Shown here piece by piece: positions 43,334 to 52,080 of a stretch of DNA of 64,000 nt. Below the pieces are notes generated by a model. That model was not told where the DNA came from. It saw only the letters and a program-made list of their open reading frames with translations, and made no database searches. The first letter of the stretch is position 1; every line of letters begins with the position of its first letter. Both the position numbers and the translations under genes were made by a program. Source of the stretch: UBA8914 sp034002905 (lineage in GTDB: Bacteria; Pseudomonadota; Alphaproteobacteria; UBA9219); NCBI GenBank assembly GCA_034002905.1, contig JAVEZQ010000003.1, positions 1 through 64,000 on the forward strand, read 5' to 3'.

Positions 43334-43379
43334 AAAAAATAACCGTGCTGTCTTTAATTTTAAATAAAAACAGCACGGT
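43334..43379 (-). terminator. Intrinsic terminator of dnaK
   Basis: A perfect ten-base stem ACCGTGCTGT / ACAGCACGGT encloses an AT-rich loop of about 18 bases and is followed by TATTTTTTG. It lies about 20 bases after the dnaK stop. Confidence 0.85.
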
Positions 43380-43400
43380 ATTAACTTAAAAAGTGTTTTT

Positions 43401-45326
43401 TTAGCTGGCTTTTTCGTCTTTAACTTCGACAAAGTCTGCGTCTACAACGCCGCTATCTTTTGAAGCATCGTCAGAAGCTGAAGCGTTATCTCCACCAGCA
43501 GGTGCAGCTGCTGCAGTTTCTTGCTGTGCCTTGTACATCGCCTCACCAATCTTCATCGATACTTGCGAAAGCGCATCGGTCTTGGCCTTAATCGTCGCGG
43601 CATCACCCGTATCCATAACACCCTTCAAATCGGCAACAGCATCTTCAACAGCCTTCTTGTCGGCTGGGGCAACTTTGTCGCCGATTTCTGATAGTGATTT
43701 TTCCGTCGAGTGAATGAGGGCGTCAGCATGATTGCGTGCATCAACCGATTCACGACGCTTTTTGTCTTCGGCTGCGTTCGCTTCAGCTTCTTTGACCATG
43801 CGTTGAATATCACTATCAGACAAACCACCTGAGGCTTGAATACGGATCTGCTGTTCCTTATTCGTTGCCTTGTCCTTGGCTGTAACATGAACAATACCAT
43901 TCGCATCGATGTCAAATGTAACTTCAACCTGCGGGACACCACGCGGTGCGGGCGGAATGCCAACAAGATCAAACTGGCCCAGTAGCTTGTTATCAGCCGC
44001 CATCTCGCGCTCGCCTTGGAATACACGGATGGTAACGGCATTCTGGTTATCTTCTGCAGTCGAGAAAACCTGACTCTTCTTGGTCGGGATCGTCGTGTTC
44101 CGATCGATCAAACGTGTAAAGACGCCTCCCAACGTTTCAATGCCTAGCGATAGCGGCGTGACATCAAGCAAGAGCACATCCTTCACATCGCCCTTAAGAA
44201 CGCCGCCCTGAATAGCGGCACCAACGGCAACAACCTCGTCCGGGTTGACGCCACGATGCGGCTCACGGCCAAAGAACTCCTTCACCGTCTCGATGATTTT
44301 GGGCATACGCGTCATGCCCCCGACGAGGATCACTTCATCGATCTCGCTTGCATTCAGCCCTGCATCCGACAACGCCTTACGGCACGGCTCAATGGTCCGC
44401 TTCACAAGATCCTCGACCAAAGCTTCCAGCTTCGCACGCGTCAATTTGACGCTGAGATGCTTTGGCCCCGCCTGATCGGCTGTGATAAAGGGAAGGTTGA
44501 CTTCCGTCTGCGTCGAAGAGGACAATTCGATCTTCGCCTTTTCAGCCGCTTCCTTCAAGCGTTGCAGAGCCAAGCGGTCCTGACGAAGATCTATGCCCTG
44601 CTCTTTTCTGAACTCATCGCACAGGAAATCGATGATGCGCGCATCAAAATCTTCACCGCCAAGGAATGTATCGCCATTGGTCGATTTCACTTCAAAAACG
44701 CCATCGCCAATTTCAAGGATCGAAACGTCAAACGTACCGCCGCCAAGGTCATAGATAGCGACTGTGCCTGTCTTCTTTTTCTCAAGCCCATAGGCCAGTG
44801 CTGCCGCTGTCGGTTCGTTGATGATACGCAGAACTTCAAGACCTGCGATCTTGCCCGCGTCCTTTGTCGCCTGACGTTGGCTATCATTGAAATAAGCAGG
44901 AACGGTGATAACGGCCTGTGTGACTTTTTCACCCAGATAAGCCTCGGCGGTTTCTTTCATCTTCATCAAGATGAAAGCAGAAATCTCACTTGGACTGTAT
45001 TTCTTGCCAGTGCCTTCAACCCATGCATCGCCATTGCTATTCTTGACGATCTTATAGGGGACGAGATTAATATCTTTTTGCACCATCGGGTCATTGAACT
45101 GCCGACCGACAAGGCGCTTGATCGCGAAAAGCGTATTTTCAGGATTGGTCACGGCTTGCCGCTTGGCGCTCTGTCCTACAAGTCGCTCATCATTCGAAGA
45201 GAACGCGACAATAGAGGGAGTCGTGTTCGCCCCTTCTGCATTGGGGATGACCTTTGCGGTCGAACCTTCCATCACCGCTACACAAGAGTTCGTGGTACCC
45301 AAGTCGATGCCGATCACTTTTGACAT
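43401..45326 (-). CDS. dnaK: Chaperone DnaK (Hsp70)
   Basis: DnaK is the ATP-dependent Hsp70 chaperone. The 641-residue product has IGIDLGTTNSCVAV at the N-terminus, IYDLGGGTFDVSIL, LVGGMTRMPKI, the interdomain linker VLLLDVTPLSLGIETLGG and a disordered Ala/Asp-rich end with VDADFVEVKD. AAGGA lies 8 bases before the ATG. A consensus alphaproteobacterial heat-shock promoter is found 70 bases upstream and a strong terminator follows, so dnaJ is not in the same simple operon. Confidence 0.98.
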   Translation of the reverse strand: MSKVIGIDLGTTNSCVAVMEGSTAKVIPNAEGANTTPSIVAFSSNDERLVGQSAKRQAVTNPENTLFAIKRLVGRQFNDPMVQKDINLVPYKIVKNSNGDAWVEGTGKKYSPSEISAFILMKMKETAEAYLGEKVTQAVITVPAYFNDSQRQATKDAGKIAGLEVLRIINEPTAAALAYGLEKKKTGTVAIYDLGGGTFDVSILEIGDGVFEVKSTNGDTFLGGEDFDARIIDFLCDEFRKEQGIDLRQDRLALQRLKEAAEKAKIELSSSTQTEVNLPFITADQAGPKHLSVKLTRAKLEALVEDLVKRTIEPCRKALSDAGLNASEIDEVILVGGMTRMPKIIETVKEFFGREPHRGVNPDEVVAVGAAIQGGVLKGDVKDVLLLDVTPLSLGIETLGGVFTRLIDRNTTIPTKKSQVFSTAEDNQNAVTIRVFQGEREMAADNKLLGQFDLVGIPPAPRGVPQVEVTFDIDANGIVHVTAKDKATNKEQQIRIQASGGLSDSDIQRMVKEAEANAAEDKKRRESVDARNHADALIHSTEKSLSEIGDKVAPADKKAVEDAVADLKGVMDTGDAATIKAKTDALSQVSMKIGEAMYKAQQETAAAAPAGGDNASASDDASKDSGVVDADFVEVKDEKAS

Positions 45327-45395
45327 ATTGTATATCCTTCATTTCTCAGTACATAAGGCGTCCCTTTGCAGGCAGCCTCTCAATCTCACATGACT

Positions 45396-45424
45396 TATAT
45401 AAGCGCTAACGAGCCTGATACAAG
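45396..45424 (-). promoter_or_regulatory. Heat-shock (RpoH-type) promoter of dnaK
   Basis: On the minus strand CTTG (45421-45424), a 17-base spacer and CTTATATA (45396-45403) match the alphaproteobacterial RpoH consensus CTTG-N17/18-CYTATNT in full. It is 70 bases before the dnaK start codon. Confidence 0.75.
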
Positions 45425-45544
45425 GCGCAGCAATGGACTTTTTTTTATGCCATCCTAATCCATTGAAATAAAATAATATATTTCTTAACACTGCACAGGT
45501 GTATGCCTTCCGGATTGACCTTTTCTTAATCGTCGCTTGATAAA

Positions 45545-45800
45545 ATGCTTAACCCTTTGTTTCGACTTGAAAGATCAATGTCAGATGGAGAGAACACCCT
45601 CGTTTCAGATGACTCTGGAAAAAATTCCGGCTCTGACAGCGCATTTTCGCATTACCCAAAAGACTCGGGCTTAGCGAGAAAAGCTGCGAATCTTGGTCGT
45701 GGAAGAGGAAAGCGTACCGGACATTGGCCTTGCGCAACATTGAATTAATAGATGAAAGCGGCCACAAACAAGACCAAATTTTTTGAATGCATCGACAAGT
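45545..45800 (+). pseudogene. Possible decayed receiver-domain fragment
   Basis: In one frame 45688-45750 reads KLRILVVEEESVPDIGLAQH followed by a stop, close to the start of a response-regulator receiver (ILVVEDE). Another frame then gives LRNIELIDESGHK. No intact gene exists in the 45.33-45.84 kb gap apart from this, and an intact histidine phosphotransfer gene follows. The match is short, so this could be chance. Confidence 0.25.
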
Positions 45801-45843
45801 TTCTGGCGCGCCACCCCGAACGTCAATCAAAGGAGCATAGGCT

Positions 45844-46176
45844 ATGACCGAACCCGTAAATCTTGATAATCTTCATGATATGACTGGCGGCAATGCCGAG
45901 GTTGAAAAAGAACTTTTCAACATTTACCTCAGCTCTTCTGGGGAATGCCTCAAGGCTCTGCAACAAAGCACCGCCGATGAGCAACAAGAAATCTGGCGCA
46001 CGCAGGCCCATGCATGGAAAGGCATGAGCCTCAACCTTGGAGCCGAACCTTTGGGCAAACTCTGCGCTGCCGCTCAGATAGGCCACACACAGCCACAAGA
46101 CAAGAAGAGGGAGCTCCTCGCACAAATCGAGGAAGAATATAGGCGCGTCAAAACTTTTCTTTCAGGTCTTCTCTAA
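45844..46176 (+). CDS. Histidine phosphotransfer (Hpt) domain protein
   Basis: Hpt proteins relay phosphate between receiver domains in phosphorelays. The 110-residue product is a single helical bundle with the phospho-accepting His56 in QAHAWKGMSLNLGA. AAGGAG lies before the ATG. No histidine kinase or intact receiver gene adjoins, though a possible receiver fragment lies just upstream. The ACP-FabG-ligase-LuxE genes follow 80 bases later, so it may or may not belong to their transcript. Confidence 0.87.
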   Translation: MTEPVNLDNLHDMTGGNAEVEKELFNIYLSSSGECLKALQQSTADEQQEIWRTQAHAWKGMSLNLGAEPLGKLCAAAQIGHTQPQDKKRELLAQIEEEYRRVKTFLSGLL

Positions 46177-46255
46177 ACCCAGCTTTATACCTATCGACAA
46201 ACACCTGTCTTTCGCCTAACCTGATGAAACAACACATCATTCAGGACTATTTTTT

Positions 46256-46501
46256 ATGACAAATCTTGAAACTCTGGCCAGTTGTTTTCGTGACGTACTG
46301 GAGTTGCACAGCGCTTTCCCCGTCGAAACGCTCGCCTATCAGGAACATCCCGCATGGGATTCTGTCGCGCACATGCGTCTGATCGCCGCGATCGAGACGG
46401 CCTTTGACATCATGATGGATACCGACCAGATTTTAGGCATGAGCAGTTTTGAAAAAGCCAAGGAGATACTAGCCAGCCATGACATCGACCTCGCTTCTTA
46501 A
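46256..46501 (+). CDS. Acyl carrier protein-like
   Basis: The 81-residue product has the ACP fold and attachment site: WDSVAHMRLIAAIE, with Ser36 as the phosphopantetheine site, and later DTDQILGMSSFEKAKEIL. It is divergent from housekeeping AcpP and resembles carrier proteins of dedicated pathways. It is the first of four overlapping genes (reductase, ligase, LuxE-like) and presumably carries their acyl intermediate. It overlaps the reductase gene by 23 bases. Confidence 0.9.
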   Translation: MTNLETLASCFRDVLELHSAFPVETLAYQEHPAWDSVAHMRLIAAIETAFDIMMDTDQILGMSSFEKAKEILASHDIDLAS

Positions 46502-47234
46502 GGATAAAGTCACCCTCATCACTGGTGCCTCGCGCGGCATTGGCGCTGCCATGGCCTTTCGTTTTGCGCAAGAAGGTGCGAAACTCATCCTGACAGCCCG
46601 CAACAAGGGAGTGCTCGAGGCCGTTGCACAGCGCATCGAAAAAGAAACAAGTGCTACCCCGATGATCCATTGCGGTGATGTACGAGATGCCGCCGATGTT
46701 CAAAGCCTTTATCAGACCATATTCAAGACGCATGGACGGCTTGATGTTCTGTGTGCCAATGCCGGTATCCTGAAAGACAATCTGATCGGCATGATCGATG
46801 ATAGCGCGTTGCAGGAAACGCTAGACATTAATGTACGCGGCGCCTTCAACCATATCCAGCCCGCCGCACGTCTCATGCGTCGGAATAAAAGCGGCGCGAT
46901 TGTCGTGACCAGCTCGATTATTGGCCGCGTAGGCAATGCCGGACAAGCAGCCTATGGCGCCAGTAAAGCAGCGCTCATTGGCCTCACCCTCTCAGCCGCC
47001 AAAGAATTGGGACGCGATGGAATCCGTATCAATGCGCTAGCCCCCGGTTTTATCGATACTTCGATGACCAAGCATTTAAGCGCGGAAATTCATGCCGAGC
47101 GGATCAAAAACATTGCACTTGGGCGTATTGGTTCGCCCGAAGACGTTGCTGATGCTGCCCTTTTCCTCGCGAGCGATCTTTCCCGCTATGTCACAGGACA
47201 GATCCTTGGCGTTGACGGCGGCATGGTCATTTGA
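46479..47234 (+). CDS. FabG-like 3-oxoacyl-ACP reductase (SDR family)
   Basis: The 251-residue product is a classical short-chain dehydrogenase with TGASRGIG (15-22), NAG (94-96), the catalytic S145/S146, Y159 and K163 in YGASK, and the C-terminal GQILGVDGG found in FabG proteins. It likely reduces a 3-oxoacyl group on the neighbouring carrier protein. Translational coupling is indicated by overlaps with both neighbours. It is probably a pathway-specific copy; no other fab gene adjoins. Confidence 0.92.
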   Translation: MTSTSLLKDKVTLITGASRGIGAAMAFRFAQEGAKLILTARNKGVLEAVAQRIEKETSATPMIHCGDVRDAADVQSLYQTIFKTHGRLDVLCANAGILKDNLIGMIDDSALQETLDINVRGAFNHIQPAARLMRRNKSGAIVVTSSIIGRVGNAGQAAYGASKAALIGLTLSAAKELGRDGIRINALAPGFIDTSMTKHLSAEIHAERIKNIALGRIGSPEDVADAALFLASDLSRYVTGQILGVDGGMVI

Positions 47235-48652
47235 TGGCACAGACCGACCTCCTCCCCTTCTTACCTACAAGTGCCGCGCATCAACAGTCGTTTTCTGATA
47301 ATACGCCAGCGCTCTATGATCAGGCGACAGGGTGGATGACCTATGGAGAATTGCGGGACAAAATCAATGATGTCTCTTCTTGCTTAGAAGAAAACGAACG
47401 CAGCCTAGTTCTCTGCAGCCTGCCGAACAGTGTCGAGAGCGTGATCGCCTATCTTGCGCTTGCCTCAATGGGCCATAGTCTTCTGATGACAGTGCCAGAC
47501 GCCCATGATTTTGATGTCTTGATCCAATGCTATCGCCCAAATCTTATTGTAACGCCGCAATCGCTTGAGAACAGCGGCCTCAAGAAATGCGCAACGCCGC
47601 TTTCAACATTGAACTTCTATCAAAGACTAGGCGAAAGCACGGACCTTCACCCCGACTTGTTTTTGCTTTTGTTGACATCGGGATCAACAAGCGTGAATAA
47701 AGCTGTTCGCCTGTCCTACAGCAATATCGCACACAATACGAAAGCGATTATCGAAAGCCTTGGGCTGGATAACGCAGGACGTGCGCTGGCACATCTTCCC
47801 CTAGCCTATAGCTTTGGCCTGTCGGTTCTTCACACCCATTTGGCGACGGGGGGCAGTTGTGTTTTGACCGAAGACAGTCTTCTCAGCCAGAATTTTTGGC
47901 ACTCGGTGCGGGAACAGGACATCACACATTTCTATGGTGTGCCTTATCATTTCGAGATGATGGATCGTCTCGGCTTGAAGCGCCTTAAAGTTCCATCCCT
48001 CAAGCATTTCATGCAAGCAGGGGGCAAGATGGCCCTTCCGCTTGCTCAAAGGATAAAAGGCGCAGTCGAAAAAATCCCCCACAACGCGCTCTACATTATG
48101 TACGGGCAAACAGAAGCCGCCCCGCGTTTGAGCTGTTTCAATGCGCTGGCGCATGCCGATAAACTCGAGAGTTGTGGCATAGCCCTTTCCGGCCAACACT
48201 TTGAAATTATCGACGATGAAATTATCGCCTGCGGCCCGAATATCATGATGGGATACGCGCAGGATTTTTCCGACCTTGCCAAGGGCGATGCGTGCCATGG
48301 GCGGCATGCGACAGGCGATTTTGGCAAGCTTGATGAGCAAGGCTTTCTCTTTATCACGGGACGAAAACAGCGCTTTGCTAAACTGTACGGCCAACGTCTT
48401 GCGCTCGATGATATTGAAAGATGCGCCGCATCCCTCGCCCCCTGCCTCGCGGTCGAAGGAGAGGGAAAAATCATCATTTTTGCCGAAAGCGCCTATCGCG
48501 CTCAAATTGGCCAGATCAAAAACTTGATCCTTTCACAAACAAGCTTGCAAGGCCCATGGGTCGAGGTTCGCACGATCGATGCTTTTCCTTACAAAGCCAA
48601 CGGCAAGATCGACTATATGGCCCTCACGCAAATCGGGAGCAAGCTGCCATGA
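47234..48652 (+). CDS. AMP-forming acyl ligase (ANL superfamily)
   Basis: The 472-residue product has the adenylation motifs: A3 TSGSTSVNK (148-156) with VRLSY following, A5 YGQTEAAPR, A7-like ATGDFG...FLFITGRKQRF, and the C-terminal catalytic lysine K458 in ANGKIDY. It should activate an acid as acyl-AMP, probably for transfer to the carrier protein two genes upstream. The ATG at 47234 overlaps the stop of the reductase (TGATG), and the stop overlaps the next start (ATGA). A shortened paralogue with damaged motifs lies at 61.9 kb beside luxC. Confidence 0.9.
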   Translation: MAQTDLLPFLPTSAAHQQSFSDNTPALYDQATGWMTYGELRDKINDVSSCLEENERSLVLCSLPNSVESVIAYLALASMGHSLLMTVPDAHDFDVLIQCYRPNLIVTPQSLENSGLKKCATPLSTLNFYQRLGESTDLHPDLFLLLLTSGSTSVNKAVRLSYSNIAHNTKAIIESLGLDNAGRALAHLPLAYSFGLSVLHTHLATGGSCVLTEDSLLSQNFWHSVREQDITHFYGVPYHFEMMDRLGLKRLKVPSLKHFMQAGGKMALPLAQRIKGAVEKIPHNALYIMYGQTEAAPRLSCFNALAHADKLESCGIALSGQHFEIIDDEIIACGPNIMMGYAQDFSDLAKGDACHGRHATGDFGKLDEQGFLFITGRKQRFAKLYGQRLALDDIERCAASLAPCLAVEGEGKIIIFAESAYRAQIGQIKNLILSQTSLQGPWVEVRTIDAFPYKANGKIDYMALTQIGSKLP

Positions 48653-49713
48653 TATGCGAAACACTCACCCCCTTTCTTGAAAGACCCTTCGATACAACCT
48701 TGCAAAGCAACAAAGAAGTGGCACTTCTGCCTATCCTTAAAACGCTAACGCACCATCATATGCAAAGCTGCGCCGCCTATGCGAAAATCATCGCGCTCAG
48801 CTTTCCGGATTATGAGGAGGCGACAAATTTGGCTGAGCTTCCCTATCTTCCCGTTTCGCTCTTTAAACATCGCCGACTGAACAGCGTGCCCGAAAGCATC
48901 CACACGCTCACCGTTCAATCCAGCGGAACAAGTGCCAAAGGCCAGAGCCAAATTACGCTCGATAAAGAGACGGCACAGGCGACCGCACAGTCGCTCGCCG
49001 CGATAATTAAAGATAGGATATCTCCCTCCCGCCTGCCGATGCTGATCATCGACGCACCTTCGACACTCAAAAGCGGTGGCGCACTCTCGGCACGCAGCGC
49101 GGCGATTCTTGGCCTTATGCCGTTTGGTCATGCGCACTGCTTTGCGCTTCGCGATGATTTGACGCTCGATGAGGAAAAGGTTTCAGCCTTTCTTTCGCGC
49201 TATGGCGCAGGAAATTTCCTTGTCTATGGTTTTACCTTTCTTGTGTGGGATAAGCTTCTTCCTTACTGTAAAAATACTAACTGTGATTTTTCCCATGCTA
49301 CACTCATCCACAGTGGCGGATGGAAGCATCTCTCTACGCTCGCCGTCGACCACGATGCTTTTGCCTTGGCCTTTGCGCAAACGGCCAAGCTCAAACAGAT
49401 TGTCAATTTCTATGGCATGGCCGAAATGCCGGGCGTAATTTATCCGGATCATGGCGACGGGCTTTTGATCCCGCCTGCTTTTTCTTGTGTGATTATTCGC
49501 GATCCGCAAACACTCGCCCCCTTGTCCGAGGGCGAGATTGGGCTTGTTCAAACCTTCAACCCGCTCGCCACAAGCTTTCCCGGCCATAGTCTGCTGACAG
49601 AAGATTTGGGTTCATGGCACAAAACGCCGCACGGCCTCGCCTTGCGCATTCATGGTCGTGTCCCTCGCGCCGCCTTGCGTGGCTGTAGCGATGTGATTGC
49701 ATCGATGAGATGA
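48649..49713 (+). CDS. luxE: LuxE-type acyl-protein synthetase
   Basis: LuxE activates a fatty acid as acyl-AMP, takes the acyl group onto its own C-terminal cysteine and passes it to LuxC for reduction to aldehyde. The 354-residue product has the nucleotide loop SSGTSAKGQ (91-99), FYGMAEMPG in the position of the second adenylation motif, and the C-terminal RGCSD with Cys346, the expected acyl-accepting residue. The gene starts inside the ligase stop codon. No luciferase genes are present, so the product is not for bioluminescence. The matching LuxC lies at 63.1 kb. Confidence 0.85.
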   Translation: MICETLTPFLERPFDTTLQSNKEVALLPILKTLTHHHMQSCAAYAKIIALSFPDYEEATNLAELPYLPVSLFKHRRLNSVPESIHTLTVQSSGTSAKGQSQITLDKETAQATAQSLAAIIKDRISPSRLPMLIIDAPSTLKSGGALSARSAAILGLMPFGHAHCFALRDDLTLDEEKVSAFLSRYGAGNFLVYGFTFLVWDKLLPYCKNTNCDFSHATLIHSGGWKHLSTLAVDHDAFALAFAQTAKLKQIVNFYGMAEMPGVIYPDHGDGLLIPPAFSCVIIRDPQTLAPLSEGEIGLVQTFNPLATSFPGHSLLTEDLGSWHKTPHGLALRIHGRVPRAALRGCSDVIASMR

Positions 49714-49746
49714 AGCACTGACCCCACCTAAAAATGGAGACACCAA

Positions 49747-50073
49747 ATGACAAAAAGCCAGCAGGACGCTCTACAGAGACTTCAACAATGGTACACCTCT
49801 CACTGTAATGGGGGTTGGGAACATAATTCCGTCATAAAAATTGAAAGCATGGATAACCCGGGTTGGCATGTTTCAGTAGATATTTATGACACGGAACTTG
49901 CTGATGAAGACTTTCAGCTAGACGAAAAATCATTTGACGATGGGCGCTGGTATAGATGCTATATAGAAAACGGGAAGTTTATTGCCTTTGGCGGACCGCG
50001 ACAGCTTGAAGAATTGATCACTCTTTTTCTGGATTGGGCCGAAGCGCAGAGCACACCCATAACAGCAGAATAA
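49747..50073 (+). CDS. Imm53-family immunity protein
   Basis: The 108-residue product matches the Imm53 pattern: LQ-x-WY-x-x-x-CNGGWEHN, then DNPGWHVSVDIYDTELAD, a WYRCYIENGKFIAFGGP strand pair and a final helix LEELITLFLDW. Imm53 proteins are found with polymorphic toxins and are thought to neutralise them. No toxin gene is nearby, so this is an orphan immunity gene, perhaps protecting against neighbours. GGAG lies 7 bases before the ATG; it starts 33 bases after luxE. Confidence 0.85.
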   Translation: MTKSQQDALQRLQQWYTSHCNGGWEHNSVIKIESMDNPGWHVSVDIYDTELADEDFQLDEKSFDDGRWYRCYIENGKFIAFGGPRQLEELITLFLDWAEAQSTPITAE

Positions 50074-50074
50074 A

Positions 50075-50524
50075 ATGAGCGCGCCATCCCTTACCTTGCG
50101 CCCCGCGACACAAGCCGATATGCCTTTCCTGATCGAGCTTCGTCGTCTGACGATGAGCGAGCACTTTGAACGGCTTGACATAGCCTATAACGCCGAAAGG
50201 CAGCTTCAACGCATCACGGATGGGTTTGAGCACGCGAACATCCTGTTGATCGATGGCAAAGAAGCGGGGCTTCTGAAACTCGATAAGACTCAACCCCCAT
50301 GGATGCTGATGCAGATTCAGATTCACCCGCAGCATCAAAAACAAGGCCACGGAGAAAGATTATTGAGGGCCATCCTTCATGACGCCCAAAGCGAAAGAAA
50401 GGGTGTCACCCTAAAGGTGCTCAAGAAAAATCCGGCGCAAAAGCTTTATCAACGCGTCGGCTTTCGCGCCGAGAAGGAAGATGATCTCTCCTTCTTTATG
50501 TATTTTTACCCATCATCTCCCTGA
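50075..50524 (+). CDS. GNAT-family N-acetyltransferase
   Basis: The 149-residue product has the GNAT fold: LRPATQADMPFLIELRR, the acetyl-CoA loop region QIHPQHQKQGHGERLL, and NPAQKLYQRVGFR at the end. The substrate is unknown. It begins one base after the Imm53 stop, so the two are probably co-translated. Its 3' end overlaps the convergent ELM1-like gene by 29 bases. Confidence 0.88.
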   Translation: MSAPSLTLRPATQADMPFLIELRRLTMSEHFERLDIAYNAERQLQRITDGFEHANILLIDGKEAGLLKLDKTQPPWMLMQIQIHPQHQKQGHGERLLRAILHDAQSERKGVTLKVLKKNPAQKLYQRVGFRAEKEDDLSFFMYFYPSSP

Positions 50525-51473
50525 CGCGCTGGGCGACAAGCTCCACATCATTTAGCGGGGTATAGAACCAGCGTTTCAGCTTTCCATCAAAGGGGCGAGT
50601 CATCCCATCGTCCCGCAGGGCCTGATGAAAGCGGCGAAACTTGTCGGACCCGCCGGACAGCGGCAGGACATAAACGGGCTTGCCCGTTGTGCAGGCTTCG
50701 GATGTCATATTGACAGAGTCCGCCGTCACGAAAATCGCATCGGCCAAACCCAGCATGGCATAATACGGATTATCACCCTCGCCATCCCAGATTTTGTGCG
50801 ACGTCCCCTGCAGCGCTTTTTGAAGGATCGCGAGATTCTCGGCACCCGTCCGACGCGATGTTGTGACCATTAGGCTGCCGCCTATCTCATGCGCCAGTTC
50901 GGCCAGCTGGGCGGCCATCCGCTCCATATCCTGTGGAAGCAGATCATACACAGCATTGCGCCCACCAATCACGACCGCCAGACGCGGCTCGGGCAACGCC
51001 CCGTAAGAATCCTGAAAACGCGCGGCCTCATCCGTCAGACGCTGCTTTGTCACGCGGTGCAGTGCGCCACGCGTTGTGATCACATTCGCCCCCAACAGCC
51101 CATCATGGCGCGGTACCGCAACAAGATCAAAGCGCGAGGGATCAATCACAGGATTTTGGATGTGGACCGTAAAAACCTTCTTGCCCTGCTTAGCGGCCTC
51201 GCGTTTAATATACAGGCAGGCCATCGCACCTGCCCGCCCCGAGGCAATAACGAGGTTCGGCCAAGGCGGAACGAGGTTGTCGCTTTGCGAATCAAAAGCA
51301 AACCGGAGCCCCAATCGAAGGAAGGGCGAAAGCCATTTCCAGGGGGCACGTAGCCGCACACGCTTAACATGAAAGGAAACATCTAATCGCTCAGCCAAGC
51401 CAACGCATTGATTTTCCATACCAATTACGCCTGCACTGACAATCCAGCATTGGTGTTGGCTCTGACTAGACAT
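50496..51473 (-). CDS. ELM1-family (DUF1022) protein
   Basis: The 325-residue product belongs to the bacterial relatives of plant ELM1 (mitochondrial fission) proteins, which look like GT-B glycosyltransferases. Visible landmarks are GMENQCVGLAERL, IASGRAGAMACLYIK, HIQNPVIDP, VVIGGRNAVYDL, TTSRRT and VTADSVNMTSEACTTGKPVYVLPL. The bacterial function is not established. It converges with the GNAT gene and diverges from the Lrp regulator gene. Confidence 0.88.
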   Translation of the reverse strand: MSSQSQHQCWIVSAGVIGMENQCVGLAERLDVSFHVKRVRLRAPWKWLSPFLRLGLRFAFDSQSDNLVPPWPNLVIASGRAGAMACLYIKREAAKQGKKVFTVHIQNPVIDPSRFDLVAVPRHDGLLGANVITTRGALHRVTKQRLTDEAARFQDSYGALPEPRLAVVIGGRNAVYDLLPQDMERMAAQLAELAHEIGGSLMVTTSRRTGAENLAILQKALQGTSHKIWDGEGDNPYYAMLGLADAIFVTADSVNMTSEACTTGKPVYVLPLSGGSDKFRRFHQALRDDGMTRPFDGKLKRWFYTPLNDVELVAQRVREMMGKNT

Positions 51474-51527
51474 CCAGCTAATATCCCCTATAACGGCCTT
51501 GTTTTAAAACTACTTTACGAGAGTCGC

Positions 51528-52052
51528 ATGAAGCGCGTCAAACTAGATCATATCGACCTTGTCATCCTGAATGAAATGCAAAAGGATGGACGGATTACAA
51601 ATGTCGACCTAGCTGAAAAAGCCGGGATTTCGGCACCACCCTGTTTGCGCCGTGTTCGGGCGCTTGAACAGGCCGGTTTTATCCGCGGCTATCACGCGGA
51701 TATCGCCCCTGACAAGATGGGCTTTGGTCTGACCGTCTTTATCCATGTTGGCCTTGCCAACCATTCCGAGTCCGATCTGGCGCATTTCACAAAACTTGTC
51801 GACTCATGGCCTCAGGTTCGTGAAAGCTATATGTTGACCGGAGATTCTGATTTTCTTCTCAAGGTCGTGTCGGAAGATTGGGAGTCCTTCCAGAAATTCC
51901 TCACGACACAGCTGACGACCGCGCCGAATGTTATGCATGTGAAATCAGCCCCAGCTATGCGGCGCACAAAGTTCGAAGCTGGCGTCCCCATCGATACGAA
52001 AAGTATGGTTGGTCCAAGCGATAAATCAAACACGTCACCGACAAACAAATAA
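51528..52052 (+). CDS. Lrp/AsnC-family transcriptional regulator
   Basis: The 174-residue product has the N-terminal winged helix-turn-helix (LDHIDLVILNEMQKDGRITNVDLAEKAGISAPPCLRRVRALE) and a C-terminal RAM ligand-binding domain ending in SYMLTGDSDFLLKV and a C-terminal Ser/Thr-rich tail. Such proteins are amino-acid-responsive octamers. ATG 51528 gives the family start. It lies divergent from the ELM1-like gene (54-base gap) and just before hpnN. Confidence 0.93.
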   Translation: MKRVKLDHIDLVILNEMQKDGRITNVDLAEKAGISAPPCLRRVRALEQAGFIRGYHADIAPDKMGFGLTVFIHVGLANHSESDLAHFTKLVDSWPQVRESYMLTGDSDFLLKVVSEDWESFQKFLTTQLTTAPNVMHVKSAPAMRRTKFEAGVPIDTKSMVGPSDKSNTSPTNK

Positions 52053-52080
52053 ATCAAAAATCCGTCAAAGGAACCTTCCC

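Noticed and set aside
44256..45323. Plus-strand open frame opposite dnaK
   Set aside because: Antisense shadow of a highly conserved gene.
45545..45748. 67-codon frame upstream of the Hpt gene
   Set aside because: No ribosome binding site; composition looks random. A different frame hints at a receiver remnant instead.
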